Source: an uncultured Collinsella sp. (GTDB taxonomy: Bacteria > Actinomycetota > Coriobacteriia > Coriobacteriales > Coriobacteriaceae). From it: 64,000 bases of DNA. The notes under the pieces are model-generated. The model was not told the DNA's origin and ran no database searches. It saw only the letters and a list, made by a program, of their open reading frames with translations. Of the stretch, positions 42,266-52,145 are shown piece by piece. Each line of letters opens with the position of its first letter. Within the stretch, counting starts at the first letter, position 1. Made by a program: the position numbers and the translations under genes. The stretch lies in the NCBI GenBank assembly GCA_900549745.1, contig URPJ01000008.1, positions 1 through 64,000 of the forward strand, in the 5' to 3' direction.

Positions 42266-43369
42266 TTATTGCATTTGGTACGGCGAAAGCATGGCCCGTT
42301 GCGAACAGCTCGCGAACCAAACCGACACGAGCGCGAACATGAAGCCGTTGGCAAAACCGTTGGCAAACTGCATCGCGCCGCGCTTCCACCACAGCAGGCT
42401 GCGATGAAGCACGCCGTCCGAAAGCACCATGAACAGGCCCATGGCAAACGGAATAAAGCACATCATGGCAAAGGCCGAGAACACGCCCGAGATGGCCGAG
42501 AGTACCAAAAACGGCGCCACGATGCCCATCAGGTAAAAACCGGTACGAGCTTTGCCTTCCAAGCGCTCGGCCTCAACATGGGCGCGACCGACCAGATCGC
42601 CGCCCGCGGCACCGTTGGTGCCAGCATGACCCATGCCGCCAATGCGGACCTCGTCGCCATCGTGCGTGCCGGCGGGAAACTCAATCGTCTGCTCGGAGGT
42701 TACGCGAGTACGACCGCTGCCGCCGCAATCAGGGCAGGGGTCGGCCACGACCTTACCGGAACCGCCGCACTCGGGGCAGACCGACTGGAACGTACCCGCA
42801 CCAAACAGGAAGGACAGGTCGACGTCGATGTGGCCGCGGCCACCGCAGCTCGGGCAGGTATGGGCATGCTCAGATGAAACGGAGCCCGAACCGCCGCAGT
42901 TGTTACAGGTATCGAAGCGCGTGTAGCGGACGGTCTTGCGGGCACCGCCCTTGGCCTCCTTGGCGTCGAGTTTGATATCAACGACCACGTTGGCGCCGTT
43001 CTCGGGATTGTAGGCAGCCTGCCCGCGACGCGGCTGGCCCCAGGCGCCACCAAAGGGAAAACCGCCCTCAAAGGGATTGCCATAGCCCGCGCTGCCGGCG
43101 TAGCCGCCGCCATAGGGCGAAGCCGTAGGAGCGCCGGCGAAGGGGTTGCCCGAACGCATGGCGTCGTAGCGCGAACGCTTCTGCTCGTCCGAAAGCACGG
43201 CGTAGGCCTCGGAAACCTCTTTAAACTTTTCCTCGGCATCCGGCTCTTTGTTGACGTCCGGATGGAGCTTGCGGGCCTTTTGCTGGAAGGCCTTTTGAAT
43301 ATCACGCGAGGTGGCGTCCTTGGAGACACCCAAAATCTCGTAGTAATCTTTTTCGTTCATCGTCGCCAT
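42266..43369 (-). CDS. DnaJ-like protein with a C-terminal membrane domain
   Basis: 367 residues. J domain (about 8-70, HPD at 36-38), Gly/Phe/Pro-rich linker (about 74-118), four zinc repeats (CNNCGGSG, CPSCGGRG, CPECGGSG, CPDCGGSG at about 155-219), and only the start of a substrate-binding domain (to about 262). The rest of the substrate and dimerisation domains is replaced by three hydrophobic segments (about 277-300, 302-317, 338-356). AGGAGG lies nine bases before the ATG at 43369. It would hold DnaK at the membrane; function is inferred. It lies 81 bases upstream of the normal dnaJ. Confidence 0.9.
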   Translation of the reverse strand: MATMNEKDYYEILGVSKDATSRDIQKAFQQKARKLHPDVNKEPDAEEKFKEVSEAYAVLSDEQKRSRYDAMRSGNPFAGAPTASPYGGGYAGSAGYGNPFEGGFPFGGAWGQPRRGQAAYNPENGANVVVDIKLDAKEAKGGARKTVRYTRFDTCNNCGGSGSVSSEHAHTCPSCGGRGHIDVDLSFLFGAGTFQSVCPECGGSGKVVADPCPDCGGSGRTRVTSEQTIEFPAGTHDGDEVRIGGMGHAGTNGAAGGDLVGRAHVEAERLEGKARTGFYLMGIVAPFLVLSAISGVFSAFAMMCFIPFAMGLFMVLSDGVLHRSLLWWKRGAMQFANGFANGFMFALVSVWFASCSQRAMLSPYQMQ

Positions 43370-43427
43370 GCGCGGCAACCTCCTGCTCACAGCAGCGTAT
43401 ATATTCCGGTAATTCTACCCGAGCAGC

Positions 43428-44660
43428 CTAAGCTAGATCCCAAAACAGCTCGAACAGAACATTTCCATCGAGCCAGCCCAGGTGGGTCGGCGCCAGACGA
43501 GCTCGAACATGACCCGCGACGACATCTGCCGAAGTGAAGGGTCCCTCATGGACCCCGAGCGTCTCAGGCACCCAAGTGGCAAGACCCAATTCGAGTGCGC
43601 GATCGCAGGCAGCTGCCAGCTCATCGGCCGGGATGACACGAGCCGCGCGAACCAACAGGTCGGACGCGACACCGCGCGTCATGCGACAGGCGAGCATCAG
43701 GTCTTCGGCCGCAGCCTCACGCTGCGACAGATGTTCGGCCTCGAACGCCGTCGCGTCATCGTCGCGTTGCACCAGACGCACGCGGTGCGCATCGCCTCGA
43801 GAAGACACGCCGGGGAACAAACCTGCAAGACGGTCGAAATCCTCGGCGTCGAGCATGCCCGCGGCAGAACGACCCAGGCCCAGGTAGCCCCGTCCGGTCC
43901 AGTAGGCAATGTTATGGGCGCACTCATGGCCGTCGAGCGCATAGCTCGCCACCTCATAGGGGTGATAACCGGCCGCACCCAGGAGCTCGCGTGCCATATC
44001 CATGCAGGCGGCCTGAAAATCCTCGTCGGGCTCGAGCGACTCGTCGCGACACGCCATGAGGTAGAGCGGCGTGGCCTCCTCGAGCGTGAGCGGGTACACC
44101 GACACATGATGCGGCGCCGCCACCAGCACGCCATCGAGCGTGCGCTTCCAACTCGCTGCGGTCTGCCCGGGAAGTCCGCACATAAGGTCGCACGACACGT
44201 CAAGCCCAGCGGTCTTGACTGTCGCGATGGCGGCGAGCGCCCGATCGGCATCGTGAATACGGCCGATAGCGGTAAGTTCGGTGTTATCGAGCGTTTGCAC
44301 GCCCAGAGAGACGCGTGTGACACCAACCTTGGCAAGTGCAGCGGCAAGCTCGGCGGTCAGCGACTCAGGATTGGCCTCACAGGTAAACTCAACAGGCCTG
44401 CACCACGCAGAGATACGCCGGGCAAGTTCTACCAGACGCTCCCCCGCCAGCGACGGCGTGCCGCCGCCAACATAGACGGTGCGAATCTGTGCAAGCGCGC
44501 CTGCGTCGCCAAAGGCATCGAGACGCGCATACAACTGCTCAAAATAGGTATCGAGCGCAACGCTCATGTTGCACGGAGCAAAACTGCGTGAGTCAAAGTC
44601 ACAGTACCGGCATTTTTGGGCGCAAAACGGCACATGCACGTACAGCGCGGTAACGGCCAC
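43428..44660 (-). CDS. hemW: Radical-SAM heme chaperone HemW-like
   Basis: 410 residues. The radical-SAM motif CxxxCxxC is in YVHVPFCAQKCRYCDFDS, with YVGGGTPS and LSLGVQTLD-like (VSLGVQTLDN) segments. Often annotated as oxygen-independent coproporphyrinogen oxidase, but most such proteins are HemW heme chaperones. The motif has CDFDS, as in HemW-type proteins rather than HemN. It sits between dusB and dnaJ, and the lepA-hemW-dnaJ order is common in Gram-positives. Confidence 0.92.
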   Translation of the reverse strand: MAVTALYVHVPFCAQKCRYCDFDSRSFAPCNMSVALDTYFEQLYARLDAFGDAGALAQIRTVYVGGGTPSLAGERLVELARRISAWCRPVEFTCEANPESLTAELAAALAKVGVTRVSLGVQTLDNTELTAIGRIHDADRALAAIATVKTAGLDVSCDLMCGLPGQTAASWKRTLDGVLVAAPHHVSVYPLTLEEATPLYLMACRDESLEPDEDFQAACMDMARELLGAAGYHPYEVASYALDGHECAHNIAYWTGRGYLGLGRSAAGMLDAEDFDRLAGLFPGVSSRGDAHRVRLVQRDDDATAFEAEHLSQREAAAEDLMLACRMTRGVASDLLVRAARVIPADELAAACDRALELGLATWVPETLGVHEGPFTSADVVAGHVRARLAPTHLGWLDGNVLFELFWDLA

Positions 44661-44662
44661 CG

Positions 44663-45706
44663 TTAGGCCTCCAGCGGATGAGCGGGCACCGACTCGCCGG
44701 CGGCAAGTGCGGCCTCGCAGGCCACCACATCGTGCTCGATATCATCGACCAGTGCCATGAACTCCTCGTATGTGGAGCAACGCACCACCTGAGCGCGCCA
44801 GGCGGCAGCATGGGGCATGCCCTTTAGATACCAGCTTGCGTACGTGCGGGCACGCGACATGAGCGGCAACAGCTCGTGCGTGAGCGTCAGATGCTCGCGC
44901 AGGGCATCCAGGCGCTCGCATGAGGAGCGAGACGGCACTGGCGTGGCGTCCAGTGCAAGGGCGCGGGCATCGCCGAACACCCAGGGGTTGCCATAGATAC
45001 CGCGCGCGATAAACACCGCGCTGGCACCCGAGTTGCGCAGATGCTCCGCGGCATCCTCGGCCGAGAAAACATCGCCCGAACCGATCACAGGAATCTCGAC
45101 GGCATCTGCGACCTCATCGACGACCGACCAATCGGCCTGACCCGTATAGAGCTGCGTGGCACAGCGACCATGCACGGCGACTGCGGCAGCCCCTGCACCC
45201 TCAAGCATCTGGGCAAATGTCGCGGCATTGCGATCCTCGGCATAAAAGCCCTTGCGAATCTTGACGGTCACGGGCACGTGCGCCGCACCCACCGCCGCCT
45301 CGACGATCTGCTCTGCCAGCTCGGGCGCACGCATAAGCGCCGAGCCCTCGCCCTTGGTGACGACCTTGCGAGCCGGGCAGGCCATGTTGATATCGATCAG
45401 CGACAGGCGATCGCCCACACGCTCCTCGACGGCAGCGACAGCGCTCGCAAACTGATCGGGCTTGGAGCCAAAGAGCTGCACGCAGATCTGCTGCTCCTCA
45501 TCGGCCGGCAGTACCAGGCGCCACGTCTTATTGCTGGCATAGGCAAGGCCCGCCACGCTCACCATCTCGCTATAGGCAAGATGGGCACCGCGACGGCGGC
45601 ACATAATGCGATAGGCGGGATCGGTTACGCCCGCCATGGGAGCCATAAGGAACGGCTGCTCGGCATAGGCACCAAGCAACCGCTTGCTGTATTCAGAAAG
45701 CGCCAT
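44663..45706 (-). CDS. dusB: tRNA-dihydrouridine synthase
   Basis: 347 residues; FMN enzyme reducing uridines in the tRNA D arm. FLMAPMAGVTDPAYR near the start, catalytic Cys in DINMACPARKV, and GSGDVFSAEDA for FMN-phosphate binding. DusB-like by overall pattern; the exact target positions cannot be told. It lies between lepA (four-base gap) and hemW (two-base gap). Confidence 0.95.
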   Translation of the reverse strand: MALSEYSKRLLGAYAEQPFLMAPMAGVTDPAYRIMCRRRGAHLAYSEMVSVAGLAYASNKTWRLVLPADEEQQICVQLFGSKPDQFASAVAAVEERVGDRLSLIDINMACPARKVVTKGEGSALMRAPELAEQIVEAAVGAAHVPVTVKIRKGFYAEDRNAATFAQMLEGAGAAAVAVHGRCATQLYTGQADWSVVDEVADAVEIPVIGSGDVFSAEDAAEHLRNSGASAVFIARGIYGNPWVFGDARALALDATPVPSRSSCERLDALREHLTLTHELLPLMSRARTYASWYLKGMPHAAAWRAQVVRCSTYEEFMALVDDIEHDVVACEAALAAGESVPAHPLEA

Positions 45707-45710
45707 GGAC

Positions 45711-47522
45711 TTACTCGTCTACCTTGAGGATCGCCATAAAGGCCTCCTGCGGGACCTCGACCGAACCGATGGCTTTCATGCGCTTCTTGCCCTCTTTCTG
45801 CTTCTCGAGCAGCTTGCGCTTACGCGAGATATCGCCACCATAGCACTTGGCCAAAACATCCTTGCGGCGTGCCTTGACGGTGGAGCGGGCGATGATCTTG
45901 TTGCCGATGGCGCCCTGAATAGGCACCTCGAACAGCTGACGCGGAATGATTTCCTTGAGCTTGTCGCACAGGCCACGGGCCAGGCCATAGGCCTTATCCT
46001 TGTGCACGATAAACGAAAGCGCGTCCACCTCGTCGCCCGAAAGCAGGATATCGAGCTTGACGAGCTCGGAGGGACGATACTCGTTAAACTCATAGTCGAG
46101 CGAGGCATAGCCCTTGGTGCGGCTCTTGAGCTGGTCAAAGAAGTCCAGGATGAGCTCCGCGAGCGGCATGTCGAAGCGCATCTCGACCGATTTGCTCGTG
46201 AGATGGATCATGTCGGTTGTAATGCCGCGGTGCTCGATAGCGAGCTGCATGACGGCGCCCGTATACTCGGGCGGGCAGATAATCTTGGCCTTGAGGTAAG
46301 GCTCCTCGATGCGCTCGATGCGCGTAGCCTCGGGCAGATCCTGCGGGCTGCGGACATCAATCATCTCACCGTCGGTCTTATAGACGTGATAGTCCACCGA
46401 AGGGCTCGTGGCAATGAGGTCCAGATTGAACTCGCGCTCCAGACGCTCCTTAACGACCTCCATATGTAGCAGGCCCAAGAAGCCCACGCGGAAACCAAAG
46501 CCGAGCGCCACCGAGGTCTCGGGCTCCCACACCAACGACGGGTCGTTGACGTGCAGTTTATCGAGAGCGTCGCGCAAGTTCTCGTAATCCTTGTTGTCGA
46601 TCGGGAACAGGCCCGTGTAGACCATGGGCTTGGCCTCGCGGTAGCCCGGAAGCGGCTCGGGGCAGGGATTCGACGCCCAGGTAAGGGTGTCGCCCACGCG
46701 AACAGCCTCGGGGTCCTTCAGGCCCGTGACCACGTAGCCCACCTCGCCGACCGTCAGCGCATCGACCGGAGTCTCGGCGGGACGCTTGACGCCCACGCCG
46801 TCGACCAAAAAGTCACCTTCTGCCTGCATCATACGAAGGGTATCGCCCTTCTTGATGGAGCCGTCAAACACGCGGACCGTGGCAACGACGCCTCGGTACT
46901 CATCAAAATACGAGTCCAGGATGAGCGCCTTGAGCGGCGCGTTCACATCGCCTTTGGGCGGCGAGATCAAGAAGACGATAGACTCCAGCAAATCGTGAAT
47001 GCCCTCGCCGGTCTTGCCCGATACGCATACGGCATCGTCGGCAGGAATGGCCAGGTCATCCTCAATCTCGGTCTTGACCTCGTCGGGGTGTGCAGAGGGA
47101 AGGTCAATCTTGTTGATGGCGGGCACGATATCCAGGTTGGCGTTCATGGCGAGCGTCGCGTTGGAGACGGTCTGCGCCTCGACACCCTGCGTGGCGTCGA
47201 CGACGAGCACCGCGCCCTCGCAGGCTGCCAGCGAACGCGAGACCTCATAGGTAAAGTCCACGTGGCCCGGTGTATCGATCAGGTTGAACTGATACGTCTC
47301 GCCATCGTCGGCGTCGTAGGAGACGCGAACGGCGTTGGACTTGATCGTGATGCCGCGCTCGCGCTCGATATCCATGGTGTCGAGCAGCTGCGACTCCATG
47401 TCGCGCTCGTCGACGGTATGGGTGAGCTCGAGGATACGGTCACTGATCGTGGACTTGCCATGGTCGATGTGCGCAACGATCGAGAAGTTGCGGATGTGGG
47501 AAATGTCAATTGAAGTATTCAT
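45711..47522 (-). CDS. lepA: Elongation factor 4 (LepA)
   Basis: 603 residues, normal for the family. Translation GTPase that back-translocates or helps initiation: G1 AHIDHGKS, G3 DTPGH, G4 NKID; domains II, III and V and the LepA-specific C-terminal domain follow. The ATG at 47522 matches the family start. No good ribosome-binding site precedes it, and only 25 bases separate it from the rpsT terminator, so its promoter is unclear; read-through is possible. Confidence 0.98.
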   Translation of the reverse strand: MNTSIDISHIRNFSIVAHIDHGKSTISDRILELTHTVDERDMESQLLDTMDIERERGITIKSNAVRVSYDADDGETYQFNLIDTPGHVDFTYEVSRSLAACEGAVLVVDATQGVEAQTVSNATLAMNANLDIVPAINKIDLPSAHPDEVKTEIEDDLAIPADDAVCVSGKTGEGIHDLLESIVFLISPPKGDVNAPLKALILDSYFDEYRGVVATVRVFDGSIKKGDTLRMMQAEGDFLVDGVGVKRPAETPVDALTVGEVGYVVTGLKDPEAVRVGDTLTWASNPCPEPLPGYREAKPMVYTGLFPIDNKDYENLRDALDKLHVNDPSLVWEPETSVALGFGFRVGFLGLLHMEVVKERLEREFNLDLIATSPSVDYHVYKTDGEMIDVRSPQDLPEATRIERIEEPYLKAKIICPPEYTGAVMQLAIEHRGITTDMIHLTSKSVEMRFDMPLAELILDFFDQLKSRTKGYASLDYEFNEYRPSELVKLDILLSGDEVDALSFIVHKDKAYGLARGLCDKLKEIIPRQLFEVPIQGAIGNKIIARSTVKARRKDVLAKCYGGDISRKRKLLEKQKEGKKRMKAIGSVEVPQEAFMAILKVDE

Positions 47523-47545
47523 GCGGACTATCTTACCCGAGCGGT

Positions 47546-47584
47546 ACAAAAAATGGAGCCTGTTCCATAAAACAGGCTCCATTT
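47546..47584 (-). terminator. Terminator of rpsT
   Basis: A 14-pair perfect stem (47551-47564 with 47571-47584, AAATGGAGCCTGTT/AACAGGCTCCATTT), followed on the minus strand by a run of T. Confidence 0.92.
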
Positions 47585-47618
47585 ATGCGCGTAATCTGTG
47601 TGGTGTGAAATTTACAAC

Positions 47619-47885
47619 TTAGGCGTTGATGCTGTTCACGAGCTTGGCAAGACCGGACTTACGGTTGGAAGCCTGGTTCTTGTGGATAACATGCTTGGCG
47701 GCAGCCATGTCGAGACGCTTGGTGACGGTCTTGAGGGCAGCCTGGGCCTTCTCGGCGTCGCCCTCGGCGACGGCGGACTGAACGTGCTTGGTCAGCGTCT
47801 TGAGCTCGGACTTGACAGCCTTGTTACGCATGCGAGCTGCCTCATTGGTGCGGATACGCTTCTTCTGAGACTTGATGTTTGCCAC
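47619..47885 (-). CDS. rpsT: 30S ribosomal protein S20
   Basis: 88 residues, basic helical protein binding 16S rRNA. Starts ANIKSQKKRIRTNEAARMRN, typical of S20, and ends SGLAKLVNSI. The start is a GTG at 47885 with AAAGGA about ten bases upstream; the in-frame ATG at 47954 would add 23 unlike residues. GTG or TTG starts are known for rpsT and fit its translational control. It stands alone with its own terminator; TATAGT on the minus strand at 47966-47961 may be its -10 box. Confidence 0.96.
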   Translation of the reverse strand: MANIKSQKKRIRTNEAARMRNKAVKSELKTLTKHVQSAVAEGDAEKAQAALKTVTKRLDMAAAKHVIHKNQASNRKSGLAKLVNSINA

Positions 47886-48018
47886 TTCTGGAGTTCCTTT
47901 CGAGTTCCTTGCAAAAAATGTATGACACCTCTGAGACACGGTGAGGTCATGCAAGCGCCTACTATAGCACGCTCCCCCTCAAAGGGATAGAACGAATTTG
48001 TCAAATAGGCAGGTATCA

Positions 48019-48981
48019 TCACGATTTTCTCAAGATGTTCGTAATCCAGAGCAAAAGCACGGTCTCCGAATCGGCAGAACCCTTCAGTGCGAGCTCCACA
48101 TCGACCGCGCCCTCGAGCGCAGCGACAAGCTCCCCCATCGAAAAGCGGCGTGCCCAGGTCAGGTGATTTTTGACCTGCCAAGACTGGAGCTTGAGCGTCG
48201 CGGCAAGCTCGCGGCCCTGCCCACGAGAGTCGAGCGCCTTGGCGACGATCAACTCGCGGATGCGACCGCATAGCAGCGTGTAGGTCCACACATAGCTCTT
48301 GGCGGGCAGCAGCCCAAAGAGCTCAAGCGAGCGGCGCATATCGCGGGCCGACACTGCGTTGAGAAAGTCCCAGGGCTGAACTTCGGCCGTGCGCACGATC
48401 CAGCGCTCCACATCGGCAAGCTCAATTTGCGGCGCCTCGACCATCTGGGCAAGCTTGGCCAAGTCGTTATCGAGCATGCGGGTGTTCTCGCCCGAGCGCG
48501 AGACGAGCTCCTCGGCAGCAGCTGTCGAGATGGACTTACCGCGCTGCGTCGCCATCTGCTGAACGCGGCGCGGCAGTTCCCAGCGCTTGGTACCCGAACA
48601 ATCGACGATAGCCTTCTTGTCGATCTTGGCGATTGCCTTATACAGGCGCGTATTCTTGGCAAGTGAGTCGGCAATAATGAGACAGACCGTCGTGGGGCTG
48701 GGACTTGCGAGGTACTCGACAAGCGGTTCCGAGACCGCCTTGGCAAGCTTGGAGCAGCCGTCGAGGATCACCAGGCGAAACTCGCTGCCCATGGGAAAGG
48801 TATTGAGCGAGCCGATGATCGACTCAATATCGGGATCTTTCGTCATGTCACGTTCATCGAGGTTGAACTCAACCATACCCGACTTTTCCAAGCGAGCTTT
48901 CATACGCGAGACGGCGTGGTCGCGCTTGACCCCATCGGTACCGACGATCAGATATGCCGGCAGCAGACCGGTTTCGGACAT
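48019..48981 (-). CDS. holA: DNA polymerase III subunit delta
   Basis: 320 residues; clamp-loader subunit that opens the sliding clamp. N-terminal LLPAYLIVGTDGVKRDHAVSRM, the middle SGENTRMLDNDLAKLAQ (delta family motif for the lid domain) and a helical collar domain. GGGAGGGGAG lies six bases before the ATG at 48981. It follows comEC; the comEA-comEC-holA-rpsT order is widespread in Gram-positives. Confidence 0.95.
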   Translation of the reverse strand: MSETGLLPAYLIVGTDGVKRDHAVSRMKARLEKSGMVEFNLDERDMTKDPDIESIIGSLNTFPMGSEFRLVILDGCSKLAKAVSEPLVEYLASPSPTTVCLIIADSLAKNTRLYKAIAKIDKKAIVDCSGTKRWELPRRVQQMATQRGKSISTAAAEELVSRSGENTRMLDNDLAKLAQMVEAPQIELADVERWIVRTAEVQPWDFLNAVSARDMRRSLELFGLLPAKSYVWTYTLLCGRIRELIVAKALDSRGQGRELAATLKLQSWQVKNHLTWARRFSMGELVAALEGAVDVELALKGSADSETVLLLWITNILRKS

Positions 48982-49059
48982 TGCGCTCCCCTCCCGCAGG
49001 ATCTCGTGTTCGTACCGTGCCATTCTAGCCCACGGGTTGGTCCCGCGCCAACGGCAGCA

Positions 49060-51363
49060 TCACGGTCGCTGACATCGCATGGCAAAACCGGTTGCGGTCG
49101 GCGAGACGGTAATGTCTCCTTGTTCGATAGTGCATGCGAACGCGCCGCCCGCATCGCGAACGGCATCGATACAGGCATCGGATGGATGGCCGTAGCGGTT
49201 GCCCTCGCCCGCACTCGCGATAGAGAGCTCGGGCTTAAGCGTTTCCAGCAGCTCTGTGTCGACGGAAACTTTTGAGCCGTGATGTCCCAGCTTAAGCACA
49301 TCGATATCGCCCACCTCCTGTACAAACTCGCGCTCCTGATCGAGTTCGGCATCACCAGTGAGGAGCATACGCAGGCTCTTGCCTTCCCGAGCATAGGAGA
49401 GCAGCAAGACAAGCGAGTCCTCATTGCCCTCGCCATCCACTGTGTCAAACGGCCACATCACACGAGCCCGAAATGCGCCGATATCGACCGTGTCTCCGCG
49501 GGCCACCTGCCGATACGTTACGCCGGGGCGATTTAGGACCTCAGAAGGCGCGCCGTCCAGCGCATCCGCTGCAACCGCAATGGATCCAACCGAAAACTGA
49601 TCGAGCACATCGGGAAGACCACCCCAGTGATCCTCATCCCAATGCGTCACAAAGACGGCATCGATATGGTGCACGTTATTGCGAACCAACGCCGCCACCA
49701 CGCGCTCGTCGAGCCCGCAGTCGACGAGCGCTACTGCGCCGCCCTGGCGAATAAGAATCGCATCGGCCTGGCCCACATCGAGCACCGTCACCGAAGGCGG
49801 AGCGAATCGATCCCAGTAGACGTACGGAATCGCAGCCAAGAGCACCAGGCATGCAAGCCCCACCGCCATAGGACGTGCACGGGGACGCGGCCACCAGACA
49901 AGCAGAACCGCCAGCAAACACGGCACTAGGTAAATCCACATGCTATCGGGCGGCACGCTCACGGATGCACCCGGCACGGCGGCAAACAGCTGCTCAAAGA
50001 ACAGCGCGCAACGGGCGGCAATCATGGGCACAACGAGCGCCCAAGTCCGCAACGGCGCCAGGAGCGAAAAGGGAACCAGCACGATCGACACGGCGAGCAG
50101 TGCGCTCACCACCGGACCGAGGACCGCATTTGCCAGCGGAGCAATGAGCGAGAACGTACCGAAGGCAGGAATGGTAATGGGAAGTGTCGCCAGTTGCGAG
50201 CACAGCGTGACGGAAAGCATGCTGGCAACGCCCGACGGAACACTCAGCTCACCCAAAGCGTAGGTCGCATAGGGGCAAAAGCACAGAATGGCTAAGACGC
50301 TGGCACATGAAAGCTGAAAGCCCATCTCGAACAGAACCGTCGGCCGCAGCAACACAAAGATGGACATGGTAACGAAGAGTGCCGATGCGCCGTGCCGGCG
50401 CCGCCCCGCGCCGTTTACGACAAGCGTCGCGAACACCATGCAGCACGCGCGCACGGCAGAGGGAGACGCGCCCGTAAAAGCAGCGTAGCCCACAAGCGTT
50501 ATCGCCAATATCGCCCGTTGAAGACCGCGTGAGCACCGAGTCTTTTGCAATACACCCTCGATTACAAACCCCACGATTGCCAAATGGCTGCCCGAGACGG
50601 CGATAAGATGCGCCGTTCCCGTCACCGAAAACCAGTCGCCCGCCGGCTGGGCGCGCAGCTCGGCCGAACGACCGCAGACGACACCGGCTATGAGTGCACG
50701 CGCCGGGTCGGTCGCAGGCGCGATGGACGCAAGCAGCCCATTTCGCAGCCGAAGCAGCGGCCCCGGAGAGTCTTCATCGACCGACAAAATCCGAACGACT
50801 TTAACCTTGCGCACCTCGCCTCGGAGCACGCGCGATCGTCCATACGCATCGTTCTCAAAACGTGAAACGCGACCGATAACACGCACGTGCGCCCCGACCT
50901 TGAGCTCGAGGTCGCACGATAGGCGAACCATTGCCAAGTTTTTACCGTCCGTGCGTGCCTCGCAGGTATAGGAATTCACGTCGTCGTTTATGGATGGGTC
51001 ACTCTGCACGACAAACTCAAGGCTGCTTGCCGCTCGACCGTCGAGCGCCTTCGAGGCGCTTAGCACGCCCACAGCCCACCACGCCGAGACGACCGCTCCC
51101 GCCACGAGACCGACGGACGCGGCATACAGCCACCGCTTCCAAGGGGCAAGCCGCGCACAAGATTGAGCCAGCACAACGAATACCGCCGCCGTAACGGGAA
51201 TGGCCCATAGCGGCCCGACCGCCGAAGCCCGCTCCCACAGCAGCGCATCGGCGGCCACGTTGAGCACCAAGGCGCAGCTCATGCACATGCCGGCACACAG
51301 AGCCATCGTCCACGGCATCAAAGGCCGTGGCGGCATCACGTGCTCGCGCTCGGTCGCACTCAT
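49060..51363 (-). CDS. comEC: DNA-uptake channel ComEC/Rec2
   Basis: 767 residues. Membrane helices at about 15-95, an OB-fold DUF4131 segment (about 100-190), the Competence domain with many helices (about 215-490), and a C-terminal metallo-beta-lactamase domain (about 515-767) with THWDEDHWGG, likely the nuclease that degrades the non-transported strand. The ATG at 51363 overlaps the comEA stop (ATGA), implying coupling. All domains are present and intact, so DNA uptake is plausible if the pilus genes exist elsewhere. Confidence 0.95.
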   Translation of the reverse strand: MSATEREHVMPPRPLMPWTMALCAGMCMSCALVLNVAADALLWERASAVGPLWAIPVTAAVFVVLAQSCARLAPWKRWLYAASVGLVAGAVVSAWWAVGVLSASKALDGRAASSLEFVVQSDPSINDDVNSYTCEARTDGKNLAMVRLSCDLELKVGAHVRVIGRVSRFENDAYGRSRVLRGEVRKVKVVRILSVDEDSPGPLLRLRNGLLASIAPATDPARALIAGVVCGRSAELRAQPAGDWFSVTGTAHLIAVSGSHLAIVGFVIEGVLQKTRCSRGLQRAILAITLVGYAAFTGASPSAVRACCMVFATLVVNGAGRRRHGASALFVTMSIFVLLRPTVLFEMGFQLSCASVLAILCFCPYATYALGELSVPSGVASMLSVTLCSQLATLPITIPAFGTFSLIAPLANAVLGPVVSALLAVSIVLVPFSLLAPLRTWALVVPMIAARCALFFEQLFAAVPGASVSVPPDSMWIYLVPCLLAVLLVWWPRPRARPMAVGLACLVLLAAIPYVYWDRFAPPSVTVLDVGQADAILIRQGGAVALVDCGLDERVVAALVRNNVHHIDAVFVTHWDEDHWGGLPDVLDQFSVGSIAVAADALDGAPSEVLNRPGVTYRQVARGDTVDIGAFRARVMWPFDTVDGEGNEDSLVLLLSYAREGKSLRMLLTGDAELDQEREFVQEVGDIDVLKLGHHGSKVSVDTELLETLKPELSIASAGEGNRYGHPSDACIDAVRDAGGAFACTIEQGDITVSPTATGFAMRCQRP

Positions 51364-52073
51364 ACGCAGATGCAATCTTTGATTTTGGCAAGCTTCTTCT
51401 CGCCGATTCCCGACACACGCATCAGGTCGTCGACCGAGGCAAAAGCGCCGTTTTTGGTCCGTTCGTCGATAATCGACTGGGCCATAGAGGGACCGATGCC
51501 CGAAAGCGTCTGCAGCTCTGCCGCGCTTGCCGTATTGATGTTTACTAGGCCTGTGGCGCCACTCACGCCCGATGATGCGGAAGCCCCACCATCAACACCG
51601 ACTTCCGCAATGGACGCCTGCTGCTCCTCTACCGTTGGAACGTGAATTTTTTGTCCATCGGTGACCTTAGATGCCCGATTAAGCCCCGTAACGTCTGCTT
51701 CGGGCGCCAGCCCGCCGGCAGCATCAATCGCCTGAGCCACCCGCGCCCCGTCTTTGAGGCGATATACACCGGGTGACACCACGGCCCCATCAACATCGAC
51801 ATAGACCTCTGCCGCGGCAGACGCCTTCGGTGAAGAGCCTTCGGATGTCTTTACGCTCGAAGCATCGCCGGATCCCGGCTCCACTAACGTGCCCGAACCA
51901 TCAGTGCGCTCAAACGACACATCGCCGGCACCGCCGCCAAGGTTCGCCATCGCCAGTCCACTCGCCATCGCAATGACGACCAGTATCGCCATCACCACTG
52001 CCTTATGACCGAGCAGTTTGCCCGCCCAGCGGTCCATCTTTTTGACTCGTTCGTGTTGTTCACGCTGCGCCAT
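51360..52073 (-). CDS. comEA: DNA receptor ComEA
   Basis: 237 residues. Basic cytoplasmic start, one membrane anchor (about 24-44, VVMAILVVIAMASGLAMA), a flexible Ser/Gly linker, an SLBB domain (about 88-150, VYVDVDGAVVSPGVYRL), and a C-terminal double helix-hairpin-helix (about 175-237, LVNINTASAAELQTLSGIG then LMRVSGIGEKKL) that binds incoming DNA. GGGAGG lies seven bases before the ATG at 52073. Upstream lies an ACCAAA repeat pair like the array at recA. Confidence 0.95.
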   Translation of the reverse strand: MAQREQHERVKKMDRWAGKLLGHKAVVMAILVVIAMASGLAMANLGGGAGDVSFERTDGSGTLVEPGSGDASSVKTSEGSSPKASAAAEVYVDVDGAVVSPGVYRLKDGARVAQAIDAAGGLAPEADVTGLNRASKVTDGQKIHVPTVEEQQASIAEVGVDGGASASSGVSGATGLVNINTASAAELQTLSGIGPSMAQSIIDERTKNGAFASVDDLMRVSGIGEKKLAKIKDCICV

Positions 52074-52145
52074 AGCAAAACCTCCCAACACCATCGTGTC
52101 AGGAAAGGAGCTCCACAACAGCCACGCCCCAAAACCGGTTTTTGC

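Noticed and set aside
43428..44660. Calling hemW a coproporphyrinogen III oxidase (hemN)
   Set aside because: The context with lepA and dnaJ and the short CDFDS motif fit HemW; the oxidase label is a common transfer error.
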